Shown: positions 49,686-63,418 of the stretch, piece by piece | How the letters are laid out: the number at the start of each line of letters is the position of its first letter | Numbering within the stretch: position 1 is the first letter of the stretch | Origin: Aporrectodea caliginosa | Lineage: Eukaryota > Annelida > Clitellata > Crassiclitellata > Lumbricidae | Direction: 5' to 3' | Length of the DNA: 64,000 bases | Assembly (NCBI GenBank): GCA_020284085.1 | Contig: JACEVL010001161.1 | Span: forward strand, 616,379 to 680,378 | The notes under the pieces: generated by a model | The model's database searches: none | What the model saw: the letters and a program-made list of their open reading frames with translations, nothing else | Told to the model about the DNA's origin: nothing | Translations under genes and position numbers: made by a program

Positions 49686-52316
49686 TTTCAATTCAATTTT
49701 TTTCAATTCAATTCATTTTATTGATCCCAAACAACAAACAACAAAAACAAGACAAATCAAGCAATCAAATGTAGTATAGTGAAGAAACAAATAATAATGT
49801 AACGTAGTAGTATTGATTACAGGTATTTTTAAGTCCCAGTTGCATGCTGTTGTCACTGGGAACAATAGGCACCCGAAAGGGACCAAGTCCCGCTGAGAGG
49901 GAGCCTGTTGTTCAGGAGTAGGAGGGCAATCGATGGCGGAATCAATGTAAGTTGAAAACAACGATTTGGATCAAACTATAAACTACATCTTAACTAAAAA
50001 AACTAAGCTATGAACTCTGCTGCATGCGCACGTAACGAGTACCTGAAGTGACTGTGGCATGGCGAAGATCTGATACTGAGCGGAAGACTGTTCCACGAGA
50101 GCGGTCCCTGGAACCTAATAGACATTTTCCTTGTGTTCGTTCTAGCATATATACTTCTATAGTCATGCTTGGATCTCGTACAAATATTATGTGGAACTTG
50201 GTTAAAATAGAGAGAGAATGAGGGAGGAAGGAGATTGTTATGGTACTTGTACATGAATTCACACGTCTGCATGAATCTGAGTTGAATAATGTTTAACAAG
50301 TTATATTGAGCAAATAGAGGTTTAGTGTGTGAATTTACAGGGGATTTAGTTACAACACGTATTGCTTTTTTTTGGGAGATTATGAGGCTGTTTAAGTTAG
50401 TAATGTATGTGGAGGTCCAAATAATGTTACAGTAGGTTAAATAGGGGTAAATAAGGGTGAAGTACAGGTTAAGTAATATATGAGAGGGTATTACATGTGA
50501 GATTCTTTTTAGTATACCGATATTTTTAGTGATTTTTTTATTAATTTCCTCAATGTGGACTTTCCATTTTAAATGCTGGTCGATGTAAACTCCGAGAAAT
50601 TTGGTTGAAGTGACCTGGGGGATAGTTTTATCATCAATGATCAAGTCATTAGGAGTTAGTGGAGGTTGTTTTTTATTTGATCTAAATAGGATTAGGTTTG
50701 ATTTGGATAAATTTAAGGAGAGCTTATTGGCCCTAAACCAGTCGCTTACTGATTTTAGTTCGATATTTGCAGTTCTAAAAAGCTGCTCATATGAGGAATT
50801 AGACAGGAAGACATTTGTGTCGTCAGCAAATAGGATAAAGTGTAGCAGTGACGTGGAATTAGGAAGATCATTGATAAATATAATAAACAAGAGGGGCCCA
50901 AGTATGGAACCTTGGGGAACACCATAACTTATGGGTAGGCGTTTGGACAGACAGTTATTACATAGGACCTGTTGTTGGCGATCAGTTAAATAGCTCCTAA
51001 ACCAGTCAAGTGCTCGATTTCTGATACCGTAGTGTTCTAATTTTGCTAGGAGGATTCTGTGGTCCACGGTATCGAAAGCTTTGGCAAGATCTAAGAAAAT
51101 GCCCAAGGAATATTCGTTTTTATCCATTGCCTCTGAGATTTTGTCCTGAATGTCCAGCAAAGACATCGAAGTTGAATGAGCCGGTTGAAAGCCATGTTGG
51201 AGTGCATAAAGGAGATTCTTCTGTTTAATATACGAGAACAAGCGATCATACATGACTCTTTCAAATAACTTAGAGATGAATGGGAGAACTGAAATGGGTC
51301 TGTAGTTGGATACCTCGGTCTTGACACCCTGTTTGTAGATAGGTGTCACTTTGGCCATTTTCAGTTCTAGAGGGATCTCTCCATTTGTTAGTGAGGAGTT
51401 TATAATACTAGCTAGCGGGTCAGATAAGATATCCATTACCTGTGACGCTATATATGGATTAATGTCATCAATGCCAGAACTGTGGGTAACTTTTAAAGAC
51501 TTGTTTATCATCATTAACTCCTGAGGTGAAGTAGGAAGCAGAGCAAAAGAGTTTAGTGAAGAAGCAGGTAGGTAATCTTTAAAGGTTTTTTCAGACGGGG
51601 GTATTTTCCCAGATAAAGTTTCAGCTAATCCAGTGAAGTAGGTGTTGAATTTATCCGCCATCAGTTCCGGGTTGGATGTCATTTTCCCGTCTATAGATAG
51701 TTCCTTGATCATTGAATCTCTACTTTCAGTTTTGACTATCTTTCTTATCACCTGCCAAGTTTTTTAATGTCGTTGCTATATTTAATAAATTCGTTTGTGT
51801 AGTACAATTCTTCAGTTTTTAGTCTCAGTATCTTATATTTGTTCCTATAGTTAGTAAAGATAATTTTGTTCTGAGTCGTGGGGTTTTTTACGTATTTTAT
51901 ATATAATTTTTCTTTTTTTTTAGTTGAAGTCAGGAGTCCTTTGGTCATCCATGGTTGAACAGGAGAGTTCCTTTTAGATGTTTTTTGGAGTGACACTGGA
52001 CAGGCTTCATCATATGCAGATTTGAATATTTGCATGAATGTAGTGTAGGACAAGGTAGTTTTATTTTCAGCACACAAGTCATGGACTGGTGTCCAGTCAA
52101 TAGTACTTAAGGAATTTTTTAAGTGTGTAACTGAATCTTTTGATATGTGTCTTACCAATTTTGGTGTCATTGTCTTTATCGTAAGAGGATTATCTAGTTC
52201 AAAGTCAAGCCAAGTTATTATAGGAAGATGGTCAGAGATGTCTGATGTTATTATTGCCGAGTCTATTACGGAGCGGCTTGAGTTTGTAAATATATTGTCT
52301 ATTCCAGATTCTGTGA
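49686..52316 (-). mobile_element. 5'-truncated CR1/L2-like LINE in A2 intron 3
   Basis: The A1 sequence TCAAGGTGAGTGATGTGAC is interrupted here. The minus strand starts inside the endonuclease domain (ESGIDNIFTNS..., TSDISDHLPIITW) and runs through a reverse transcriptase (NYRPISVLPFISKLFERV; FLDLAKAFDTVDHRILL; GVPQGSILGPLLFIIFINDL; catalytic FILFADDTNVF; NKLSLNLSKSNLI). It ends with an ATTGAA-repeat tail (49686-49720). Target duplication is at most 2 bp. The intron 3 length difference between A1 and A2 is about 2.62 kb, close to the 2631-bp insert. Confidence 0.9.
50003..52316 (-). pseudogene. LINE ORF2: endonuclease C-terminus plus reverse transcriptase
   Basis: One frame from 52316 through 51748 covers the endonuclease end with the SDHLP motif and a linker rich in Lys (PWMTKGLLTSTKKKEKLY). 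A missing A in the run AAAAAA near 51766 shifts the frame: IKKLGR-stop instead of IKKTWQVIRK. The rest, 51751-50003, is a 582-codon open frame beginning at a GTG inside the protein. It contains all RT blocks, including FADD, and a C-terminal region (LYFTLIYPYLTYCNIIW, PLSWNSLPLSIRS). One frameshift and 5' truncation disable it. Reverse transcription on target DNA is the known role. Confidence 0.85.
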
Positions 52317-53908
52317 TGTGACTTATGTCGCTAAATCGCTAATAGGCCTAGGGCCTATATGGAATTTTGTTGGTTTAAATTTTAGAATCATTTAGAAGAT
52401 TTCAGAATGGCTGAAATATTTAATTTCTTTATAGTTTATACAATTCAGGTGATCGGCTGATTTCAGTGACTTGACCCTTTATTAGACTTCAAAAGTTGAG
52501 AAAAATTATTTCGGGACTGTTTGAATTGTTTGAGTCCAATGTGCATTTCACTCGTTTTGAACTGTCTCGAACTGTCTCGGACCTGGTGTCTCGTCTCGGT
52601 CTCGGTCTCGGACCCCACTGTCTCGGTCTTGGTCACGGTCTCGAGTTTTATGTCTCGTATACAATTCCTGGATTTAATCTGGAATGCTTTGTCTGCTGTA
52701 GGCTAACGTAAATTACTTCCTCGCGAAAAATTACCTTTTGATCGACGAAGTTAGAGAAAACTTGGTGACGGAAATCTGTGCCAGTTAAGGTGAGGCTGAA
52801 ACAAACGTTAATTGCGTTTCTCTTGCATAGTTAGTGGAAGGGAAGCCACACGTCGATATTTCATCATTTTGTAATCATTTTGTAATCGTACACTTTGAGT
52901 AGCATTTAGGCAGAATCACCTTCCTACCGTTTTGTGTACTGTATTGTAGTGTATTTGGATAAGTTATAAAGACAAACGCTTTGTGAAGACACGTTAGCGC
53001 ATAGTCATTTTGAGAATGCCTAGCCTCTATGCATTCTTAGCAGAATTACCAAAGCGCAAGTTACCTCTTTCAGCTAAAGTTTGCTGACTAAACTAAATTC
53101 TCTGTTGCAATAGCAATTTTGCATAGTTCAATGAAGTTTATAATAACAACTAAGAAAAGCATAGCTGAGAAAACTCTGCAATTTTAAGAGTGTACGCTTC
53201 TGGAAAGTATCAGCAGTGTCACTAACCACGGAGATCCAGGATCAAACAGAATGTTATCAATCGTTTACTGATTAGAGACAATGAAAGAACAAGGAGCTAA
53301 TTTTGCAGGATGCTAGGCTATCAATTCTAGAAAGTTCCACCGACGGCAGCGGAACTTTTGTACTGCACTGTGGAAATTCTGGCTAGGGGAACAACCAGGT
53401 CACCGTTTACAGCAGAACGATGAAATCTAGGAATTAATAAGACAGAGGTAATGTATGCAACGAAGCTCAATTAATAGACAAATGTGCGTTGTTTGCCATG
53501 ACCTTCACAAACTTTCCGTTTTAATTGTACTGTTTAAAAGTAACATGACGAAATCTCAAAGAGATGTTACTAAATGTATTTTCCCAACCCATTAAATAGG
53601 ATTGTCATGTTTCAATTCGCCCATAATAGGCCATCCTTAAAACGTCATAGCGCAATTCCAATCATGTACAAGAATATCTCGCTTCTGCTAATACATGTAG
53701 ATATGATTGGCGAAATCTGAATTCGCTGGGATTAAGCCCACAGAGCAGTCTTTCGAGACGAGAGACTTTCTTCGGAGAATTTGATCTGGCGAACCTTTTT
53801 GAGAAGCGTGATCTAAACGACGTCATTTTGATCCTGTCATCTGGTTCAGCGCTGACCGCGATGTCTACGATTGTATTTAATTTGTGAATGACTGTTGTAA
53901 TCTGTTGC

Positions 53909-54241
53909 AGATGACAAGAGATCAAGTATGGACATTGAAGATTTTTGCTGAAAATTCGATTTTCGTCGACGTATAAGAATAATCATCTATATCTGAGGCT
54001 TCTGCACTGACTAGCTTGTAGTGAAGCTGAGTTTCTTTTATGACATAATTATACTTTTTCGAAGCTTAATAGTATCTAAACTCTGCGATCTATGATCATC
54101 ACCACAATTCATTATGTGTTTTGCTTGGAGGACAATCTTTGGTATGCAGAAGTCTAAGTTTCAAGAAAAGTCCAACATACTTTCGAAATATTTACTTATG
54201 AATGACCTCTTTCTTTTGAAATTATATTTGATTACAATAAA
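53909..54241 (+). other. Candidate 3' UTR exon of A2 with AATAAA
   Basis: TGTAATCTGTTGCAG then ATGACAAGAGATCAAG, matching 26379 onward; AATAAA at 54236-54241. Conserved between copies, but transcription is not shown by the sequence. Confidence 0.3.
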
Positions 54242-54677
54242 GTCTTTTCTTAACACAGTTCTGGTTAGATATATGAAATATATGTACCTTACGATAAAAA
54301 CCAATGTAAGCAATAAAACTGGAGCTTCATGACAGAAAAGGAAACATAGCGCTTAATTCCCGATGTGATACTGGGGTATATGTGCATAACAGGATGATAA
54401 GATATCTCAGAGCCCTTTATGATGGGAAAGTAATACAGGAAATATATCTTGAAGGCGTGGCTGAATTTTTTGCCATGAAGTCTATGGCATGGATGAAAAC
54501 ATCACGATTAATCCTGAGTATATTCCGGATCATGTGATAGTGGGGTAGGTCTGCATAGGAGATTGAAGTGAATCAAGTGATCAGAAAAAAATAAGTTAGA
54601 GTTGGATGCGACAGCTAGAGTTACCAATCTATAAAAGCAATGAATCGCAGAGCTGCTAAAGTGTAAGGTTATCAATT

Positions 54678-55262
<585 letters not shown>

Positions 55263-55269
55263 GATACTT

Positions 55270-55700
55270 ATGTACTCATATCATTATATCATCAATTCAT
55301 TATTATATCATGAACTACACTGGCTTCCCATACAAGCTCGCATCAATTTCGAAATATGTCTTCTAATGTACCCGATCTACACAAACTCTTCTCCTGCATA
55401 CCTTTCTTCACTTGTCACACTCTGTTCATCTCTCCAATCCAGACGAGTTAATCGTCTCAAGGTGATTTTGTTGTGACACGATCACTCAAAAAACTTGGTA
55501 ACAGAGCATTTGCGCTCGCCGGCCCGGCTGAATGGAACAAACTACCTGACTGTCCGCAAATCCTCAACATTATCGATTTTCAAAACTAACCTTAAAACAT
55601 ATATGTTTAAGATTTACTCTGATTGATTTGTCTGTTACGCTGTTTCGTGCAAGATTTCTATTTTGATTAGGCGCGCTATAAATGACAGCATAATAATAAT
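55270..55700 (+). pseudogene. LINE 3' fragment, second-block copy
   Basis: Copy of 31965-32400 with YHELHWLPIQARINFEICL intact and the GGCGCGCTATAAATGACAG end. It marks the resumption of similarity between the two blocks. Confidence 0.7.
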
Positions 55701-55825
55701 ATACGAGAGGAGCTGGGGAGAATAAGATGAACATTGCAGAAGCAAAGGAAAAATCAAGGATAGAGAACTCTGGAGACGACAAGTTGAGGACTCATCGTTG
55801 GTCTTGGACTGACGGAGGAGGAACA

Positions 55826-56575
<750 letters not shown>

Positions 56576-56584
56576 ATATTAATA

Positions 56585-57585
56585 TTTACATGTAAATATG
56601 GCAGCCAAAAACTACCTGTGCTTGTCACAGAAGGCAACTCGAAGAAGCAGCAGTTTCTTCGATTAGCGGATGGTTTGAGTACTATAGCCTATTGGGCACG
56701 CTCCTCATTTAGAACGAACCTGTTCATAATGCCAGCCGCGTTGTAAGGTTACTCTTATTTGCCTTGCTTTAATTAATTTCGACAGCCGACGTAGAGCCTA
56801 TACTGAATGTTCATGAAGTCTATTTGTTCAGACAAGTAATATTTTTACAGCTCCTTTTAAATACCTCTAACAATGCCTATGAGGTTTTACTGTAGTATGC
56901 AACTATGCATGCACAGGTCAATCGGTCATTTATCGCGTGCAATTAACAGATGTTGCATAGTTAATTCACTTAAATCATGGCTGGTGTCACTTGATAATAG
57001 TCGAAGTTGAAAGGATAAAGGTCGCGGATACAGTCACGCCCTACGTGGGGCTATACACAGGACTAGAATCACGCCCGCTGCGCAATTGGTCAATGCATGT
57101 CACATGATTTTGTGGACGTGAAAGGAGCCGATCGATAAACACTCCCGAAAGCGGTGGAAGATTGTTGACCATGTTTTCTAATGACGACACAAACCCTAAC
57201 CCTGACCCTAACCGACCGTCACGGCGCCTAACCTGACCCTAAACGATCCTCACGACGCCGAACCTGACCCTAAACGACCCACAAGATGTCCGCCATTTGA
57301 AAATCCCAAGGAAGTTAGCAAGTTCACGTGACATACTTTAGCGAATAGCATGACGGGCGTGAATGTAGTTGCTTAGATTCCGGGGCGTCAACGGATCCAC
57401 TACGAAGGATAAACTAAGTATAGTTAAACTGCAATAATTTGCTCGTTAAACATATTGATTTTGGCTCCATATGTGGCTCTTAAACTTATACAAGGATGAC
57501 TCACACATGTCCAAATAGTTGAAGATTTCATTTCACACTTCGCTAAGCTTTAAGCCCAATTTGGGATAATCTCAGTATGGTGCAA
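56585..57585. other. Upstream region of V2, no gene recognised
   Basis: Second-block copy of 32640-33600, with the same telomere-like words (57187-57275) in a slightly longer array. Confidence 0.5.
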
Positions 57586-57589
57586 GGCT

Positions 57590-58060
57590 GTTTCGACCAT
57601 TTCGACTTTCTTCCTATTGGTTACACCTGGTTACTTGAATAACAAATTTTGAAGACGTGGCTGAATCGTGTAAGGTGTGCAGTTATGCACCAAATGTCTC
57701 GAGTTCTTTCCTATTGGTTAGACCCGTGCACTTGAATGACTTAAATCTCGAGGACGTGTGCACCAAATGTCTCGAGTTCTTTCCTATTGGTTAGACCAGT
57801 GCACTTGAATAACGTAAATTTCGAGGACGTGTGCACCAAATGTCCCGAGTTCTTTCCTATTGGTTAAACCCGTGCACTTGAATAACATAAATTTCGAGGA
57901 CGTGGCAGAGTCGTGTATAGTGTGTACCAAACGTATCAAATTCTTGGTTAAACTCGTATACTTGAATAACGTATATTTTGAAGACGTGGCTGAATCTTGC
58001 AAGGTGTGCACCAACCGAACTCATTTGAACTTGACCTGAGTTGCATTTGCTGACTACAGG
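57590..58060 (+). promoter_or_regulatory. Tandem ATTGG-containing repeats upstream of V2
   Basis: Same array as upstream of V1; ATTGG at 57616, 57713, 57786 and 57859, with identical spacing. The last lies about 213 nt before the start codon. Confidence 0.55.
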
Positions 58061-59376
58061 ACAACCGAACAATGGCAACCATTCTCCTGCTGATTGCTCT
58101 CTTGGCAGCTGGTCACATCGAGGCGAAAGGCGGTATGCATTTGAATTTATTTTTTATTAGTATGAAAAACTAAAAAAAAGAAAATAACGCTTTATAAGAC
58201 AACCTCAATAGGCAGACGTGTGCATGAATTGGCAGCGACTTCATTTTCTGGACCACGATATGAAGGAACCGAAGGACATTCCTCTCCTTCGCTGTCTGGT
58301 CTTTCCACCGATAGTGTATGATCAGTTTAATTATAATTTATTGCACAGTTTGCAGATGTATCGGCGTAAAGGAATTAGAAACAAGTCATCTTCGTAGCTC
58401 AACGGATATTTGAAATTGTCCTTAGAGCTCACAGTCCCGCTCGCTGATGGTGCATAGTATACCCTATACATGTGCAGCGGAGTAGACTATCGCTCATTAC
58501 CGTGAATCGCATACAAAATTCAATATTCCATATTACATTTTGTTAACATAATTATTTATTGATTATTTGGGATGTAACAGGTGATTCATGATTCATGCGC
58601 TATTGTAATTAAGAAATGCTTTGTTAGAACGACGCTAATCTTGATACGCGTTTCTAAAGTAGGCTATTTAGGACTGGTTTTCTTTCATCAGTTTGTAAAC
58701 GAAGGCTGGACCTTGCTTTAATCGTGGACGGTTCTTCAACTGTCTGCGGTGGTTCTGCATCGTGTCCAGAATGGGAATCCGTTCTTCAGTTCTGCAAAAA
58801 CATAGTCGAGGGTCTGAACGTTGGACCGGATGACACAAGGGTCGCTTTCCTCACGGTTTCTGATTTGCCTCACGTTGAGTGGGGCTTCAACAAGTAGGCT
58901 GAGTAGAACAGTTTTATCATAGCTCTCTCGTGGAAGAGAAAAGAAATGTCAGCAATATTTAGAGTACTATTATTTAAATTCCATATGCGTATGTGTGCAT
59001 CTATGTAGGCTATGTATCTTCTCTCCATTCTCTCTGACGTATATTATGCTATGGATAAATCCCCTGTTACTCTCTTAGCTATTTGATGCATCAGCAGCTT
59101 TCGATGCTATTACATCGCCATGAAATTTTCTTTGGTGTTAGTGGCTTTCCTCTTCTTTGGTTTCGCACTTATCTTACTGATCGTACCCAAATGGTTATTC
59201 TTAATGACTCTGGCACCTCATGGGTACCTGGTACATTTTGAGTCCCTCAAGGATCCGTGCTGGGTCCACTTCTTTTTATATCATGTTTACAGCTGATATA
59301 TCCCTCTTCTCTTTGCGAAGCACTCGGCCTACGTTCATATAGTTCCTCTTCTCACCAGTTTGCTCTTTCCCAATCT

Positions 59377-59638
59377 ATTGAAAAGTGGATGGACGAGATA
59401 CATGAAACAACTGGAATGAATTTGGCAGAACTGCCTACGGCCTACGTTCATATAGTTCCTCTTCTCACCAGTTTGCTCTTTCCCAATCTATTGAAAAGTG
59501 GATGGACGAGATACATGAAACAACTGGAATGAATTTGGCAGAACTGAGAGATGCGACGGCGGACAGAAGGAAATGGAGAGGCTTGATCATGAAGGTCGCT
59601 AGAGTTCCAGGAACTGACAGCACAAGGTAACAAGGTAA
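59377..59638 (+). mobile_element. RTE-like C-terminal fragment, 11-bp TSD, with 113-bp tandem duplication
   Basis: The insert encodes KWMDEIHETTGMNLAELRD then ATADRRKWRGLIMKVARVP, a C-terminal signature I recall from RTE-type LINE proteins. AATCTATTGAA flanks it on the left (59372-59382) and right (about 59637-59647); V1 has a single copy near 35406. A 113-bp stretch (from CCTACGTTCATATAG at 59328) was then duplicated in tandem, repeating from 59441. Confidence 0.75.
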
Positions 59639-59881
59639 TCTATTGAATGTTTTTCTGCCTATCTCAATTGTTGGATGTCCTCAAATCGTCTTTCGCTCAA
59701 CTCTTCCAAGACTCAATTGATCTGACTGAGCACTCGCCAGCAGCTAATCAAACTTGATTACGCGTTACTTTCCAAGAAGTTCTCTCAGTTTGCTTATTCG
59801 ACAAATGTCCGTGACCTGGTTGTTACTCAAGATAGACAGTTCTCTTTCCTGATCTGCACATATCTCTAATCTCTTTCGGTT

Positions 59882-60170
59882 CGGTTCCACGACAAATGGT
59901 TCACGGACAAAAGGTTCACGACAAATGGTTCTCTGCCAAAAGGTTCACGACAAAAGGTTCACCGTAATCCCGTAGTTTAGATTTTTAAATTCAGACCATG
60001 CTTTCAATCCCGTACTTTAGGTTGGTAAATTATGAAACGTTTCACGCTAGGCTAAGCTGAATTCGCGAAAAATATGTTTGCGCTTTTGTCGTGAACCTAT
60101 TGTCGTCAACCTTTTGTCCGTGAACCATTTGTCGGTGAACCATTTGCGGTGAACCATTTGTCGTGACACC
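59882..60170. mobile_element. MULE-like MITE with 9-bp TSD
   Basis: A 289-bp insert is flanked by perfect CTTTCGGTT repeats (59873-59881 and 60171-60179); V1 has one CTTTCGGTT near 35646. Both ends consist of iterated CACGACAAATGGTTCAC words in opposite orientation. A 9-bp duplication suggests the MULE superfamily; this is inferred from TSD length only. Confidence 0.75.
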
Positions 60171-63100
60171 CTTTCGGTTCAGCTTTTATCATTTGCGGCG
60201 TTTTAAGTCAAACTCCACGCTACCTCTTCGATCTTGACAGATCACAGCTACCTCTGGAGGTCCTCTCTGCTATTTAGACCGTCATGACCTTCTAGTACCT
60301 CGGTTTCGGACTGCCACAACACAACATCGCGCCTATGCCTCTGTTGGCCTTTTGATGTGCAATGACCCTCCTACTATAACCTTGATGTGATCTTATCTGG
60401 GGGTACTACTGTTTCTACCCCATACCTTAAGACTTTTTTTATCGAGGGGTTCTTCGCACTGGAATCGCCTCTGAGTAGGTTGCACGATGGTGAAATGATG
60501 ACCAGATGGTGGGATGGCGGCAAGCCACTCCCAACAATAAACAAGTCTGTGTGTATATAGATATGTTTATTTATGGATATAAACATGTAGGCATATTTAT
60601 ATGGATTTTTGTGTATGCAGGTATGTATGTTTGTCTAAGGGTCAATGTGATGAACGCTGTTTTCGACTTAATTAATATATTATTTAATGCGAAACACGTG
60701 TTTAAATTCCATTTTATATAGACATCCATGTTCAAAGCGCCTTTGAGTGATTCTTAACGCTGTCACGGAGCTGAGATACATTATGTGCTCTATGCCACAT
60801 AAATCATTTAGCAGTATTTCTCAATGTCTCATCTGTTCAGTTTCGTGTTTCTGCAGACACTCAAGCAAGACATCGATGTTGCCTGCCATTGGCAGGGTCG
60901 CGTTCACTGGTGGTGTGTTCCAGAGAGCAGGTGCCGACCCCACCATCATTACCGAAAATGTCTTCAACGAAAAAAACTGGGAAGAGATTGGGCATCCCAA
61001 AAGCAGTAATAGCTATCACTGATGGCGTTGAGAATGTTGATGCTAAGATTGTATCAGATGCGTCCAATGCAGTTCAGATGGCTGGAATTAAACTGTTCGT
61101 GGTCTGCGTAACGGAAAGATACCCCGAAAGCCTTGCACAAAATGTAGCTTCGCCCCCAAAACAGATGAGATCAACATATGCTGCATTTGAATGGGAATTT
61201 TCGCGGTTTATACCTCACTCATCAAACCTTTCGTTATTTTAAAATAAACGCCCCACGGAGTGTTGTCAAGTTGAGCCATTTGTTGAGTGTACTCTTGATT
61301 CAGCATATTCAGTTCTATTTGCTAATGTAGACTCCGATGTATGCATGCAGGCACTGATGAGAGATCCTTAGTAGCAATTGACCATCGTAAATTGATCGGA
61401 ATTGATGCTTATAGGATTTCAATAGATTGGTTGGGCAATTTAAAGTCATTTAAGTTTATCACTTCCTAACCCAAGGCCTATGCGGCAGAGTGCTCCCCAT
61501 TCCCCGACTGGCGCGTGAGGACAGTGCGGTGTTGCTTCTCAGTGATTCTCAAAAGAGCGATGACCTACTCAGGGAACAAAGCTGATACGATTATACAGAA
61601 ATGGATTTGACCGTCTAATGGAGTTTTTGATGACGAGGTTCGTATAAGCGCAGACGTGCATTGGTTTTGAGAGTCATGACGATCTTACGGACACGTTTTA
61701 GTTCAATCGCTGATATATGCGGATTGTGCTCTTTGGAGTTGGTTCTTAGTGGATCTCAGGAGTCCCGATTGTCAAGGTTCAGGACACATAGCGGTGTGCT
61801 GAAGAGTTATAGAGAGACGCAAGATTGGCGTCGAAGGCAACTCCAACGTCAATGAGGCTTTGATGACCAAGTTGTGGAACAATGGCGGAACTCTGATTGT
61901 CTCGAAGTCCTAGCTTTCATCGTCTGGTCTCTGCTTCGTAGGTCCTTACCCAAGGCAATATTTCCCTGGGCATTCAATGGGACCTATATATATATATGGG
62001 CTCTTTACGAGTCCCACGCGGGAATATGGGTCCTATTATGGGCTCATGTGGGCGTGAAGAAAGGATCCACTTCGCCTTCTTTCACTAACACCGGTGTCCA
62101 AAGTAATGTGTTACACGCTTAATTGAACTTTAGACTTCACACGTTTTATATAGCAAGGAGCATTTGGATCACACGTTTTATATAGCAAGGAGCATTTGCA
62201 TCGGTAATACTCGTAGCTTTTTGAAAGTGTTATATGAATTAGTAATTTAATTGGATAAATAATGAATTGGACTAAATTTTGTCCTGTCGTGTTTTAATAT
62301 CAGACATAATCCTATTAATAAATTTGTAGGTCCTAATTTTTAACTAAACAGATTGGAGAAAATCACAATATTGAAAGGAAAACATCTAATTGAATTACCA
62401 GAAGCAAGTAAATAGGAAAAAGAGAAGGCAAGATCATCTAAAAACTGAAAAGGACCTAATTGGTCATCTTATTTTTAAATAGGTCTGGGCAAGGTTTACG
62501 AAAGCCGGACGGAAATGTTGCGCTATTTGAAATTCGTACTCGGTATGGTCCAATGGAGAACACACAAAAATAATATAGAGAAATAATTGCTCTATGTGCT
62601 GGATGATATGCATGGGCCTAGCCATAGCGATTTTTGCGAAGCTTTTGTAACCGCTATACTCTGTTTGTTTATAATAAGAGCTTCTAACTGCAAATGTGGT
62701 GTGTCCTTAATGAGCGTCTAAAATAGTGTTTAGACGCCTTATTTTGATTGGTAACATATTAATTATATCTAAATCACGCCGGAATGCATGCTTTGTTTGT
62801 GTAGGCTAATGTAAATTACTTTCTTGTGAAAAATTTCCTTGCGATCGACGATATCAGAGAAGACCTGATGAAGCAAATCTGTGCCAATTAAGGTGAGACT
62901 TGAAGTTTTTAATCGTTAAGCTGTTCTATGAATAGTCAATTAAAGTGAAGCCACATGTCGGATAGAAAAGGCAATATCATTCATTCTGTAATCGTTTTGT
63001 AATCGTAACCTGTGCAGTAGTGCTTCGACAGTATCGCCTTTATGTATTGTAATGGGCTGAATGTATTTGTTACTGCTGTTGTAATCATAGATTTATTTTT

Positions 63101-63414
63101 GCGCTCAGGAAAATCTCAGCAGTGGCACAAACCACGGAGATCCAGTATCGAACAAAATGGTTTTCAAATGCTTACGGATTGGAGGTACTGAAAGACCAAG
63201 AAACTCATGTCGCAAGATGCAATAAATATTGAAAACCAATACCAGAAAGTTCGACCAAAAGACAGAAAGAACGACAGTTAAGCTATGTAATGCCCTGCGA
63301 TAGTTCAGGCTGGGTCAATTAAAGGTCACCTTGTGCACAGAGGCGAAAATCTATACATAACTTTGGGGGGGGACAGAGTGTCTACGAGGGCCGGATTTTG
63401 GGGGGCATGAGGGC

Positions 63415-63418
63415 TTAA
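63415..63418. other. Unoccupied TTAA target matching the piggyBac insertion
   Basis: GGGCTTAAGCAAAACTTTTG corresponds to GGCTTAA (42643-42649) joined to TTAAGCAAAACTTTTG (45063-45078) with the piggyBac removed. Confidence 0.9.

Larger units (their letters stand above)
49095..52655 (+). mobile_element. TCTCGG-ended hAT-like element split by a LINE
   Basis: The left part (49095-49685) and right part (52317-52655) together match 24375-25335 of A1, including the BED-finger-like frame (MSHKEPEIVKFAFTQF at 49530 onward). The LINE lies between TCAAGGTGAG and GTGATGTGAC. Confidence 0.6.
46324..52788 (+). pseudogene. A2: vWA gene copy lacking exon 1
   Basis: Exon 2 is 46324-46520, exon 3 48468-48774 and exon 4 52702-52788 (TAA 52786). 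No signal-peptide exon precedes: similarity to A1 starts only near 46257, beside the place where A1 carries its intron-1 hAT. In exon 2 the codon after ACT ATC is TGA (46377-46379) where A1 has TGC. Five bases (TGGGG) are missing before CTTGAACAA, giving 197 nt instead of 202. Exon 3 is open at 307 nt (VPFSGGEWQKTVGDSRII; VGIVISDG). Exon 4 ends NLVTEICAS. Intron 3 is enlarged by a LINE and intron 2 by a hAT element. It is a pseudogene. Confidence 0.85.
59040..60480 (+). pseudogene. Degraded LINE in V2 intron 2, with later inserts
   Basis: Second-block copy of 35050-35960 (QGSVLGPLLF at about 59250). It has gained an RTE-like fragment (about 59380-59640) and a 9-bp-TSD element (59882-60170). 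Confidence 0.65.
58072..62891 (+). pseudogene. V2: vWA gene copy with frameshift and lost donor
   Basis: Exons by comparison with V1: 58072-58132, 58692-58893, 60857-61164 and 62805-62891 (TAA 62889). Exons 1 and 2 are open and near-identical to V1 (signal peptide identical; DGSSTVCGGSASCPEW). Exon 3 has one extra A in the run GAAAAAAACTGG near 60970, giving 308 nt and a shifted frame. Its donor reads CAG-ATGAGA where V1 has CAG-GTGAGA. Exon 4 is open (IDDIREDLMKQICAN). The frameshift could be a homopolymer error, but the lost GT is independent, so I infer a pseudogene. Downstream substitutions (TDGVENVDAKIVSDASNAVQ) show divergence from V1 in exposed positions. Confidence 0.82.

Noticed and set aside
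50601..51228. Plus-strand frames of 108 and 61 aa
   Set aside because: They are antisense shadows of the minus-strand LINE reverse transcriptase.
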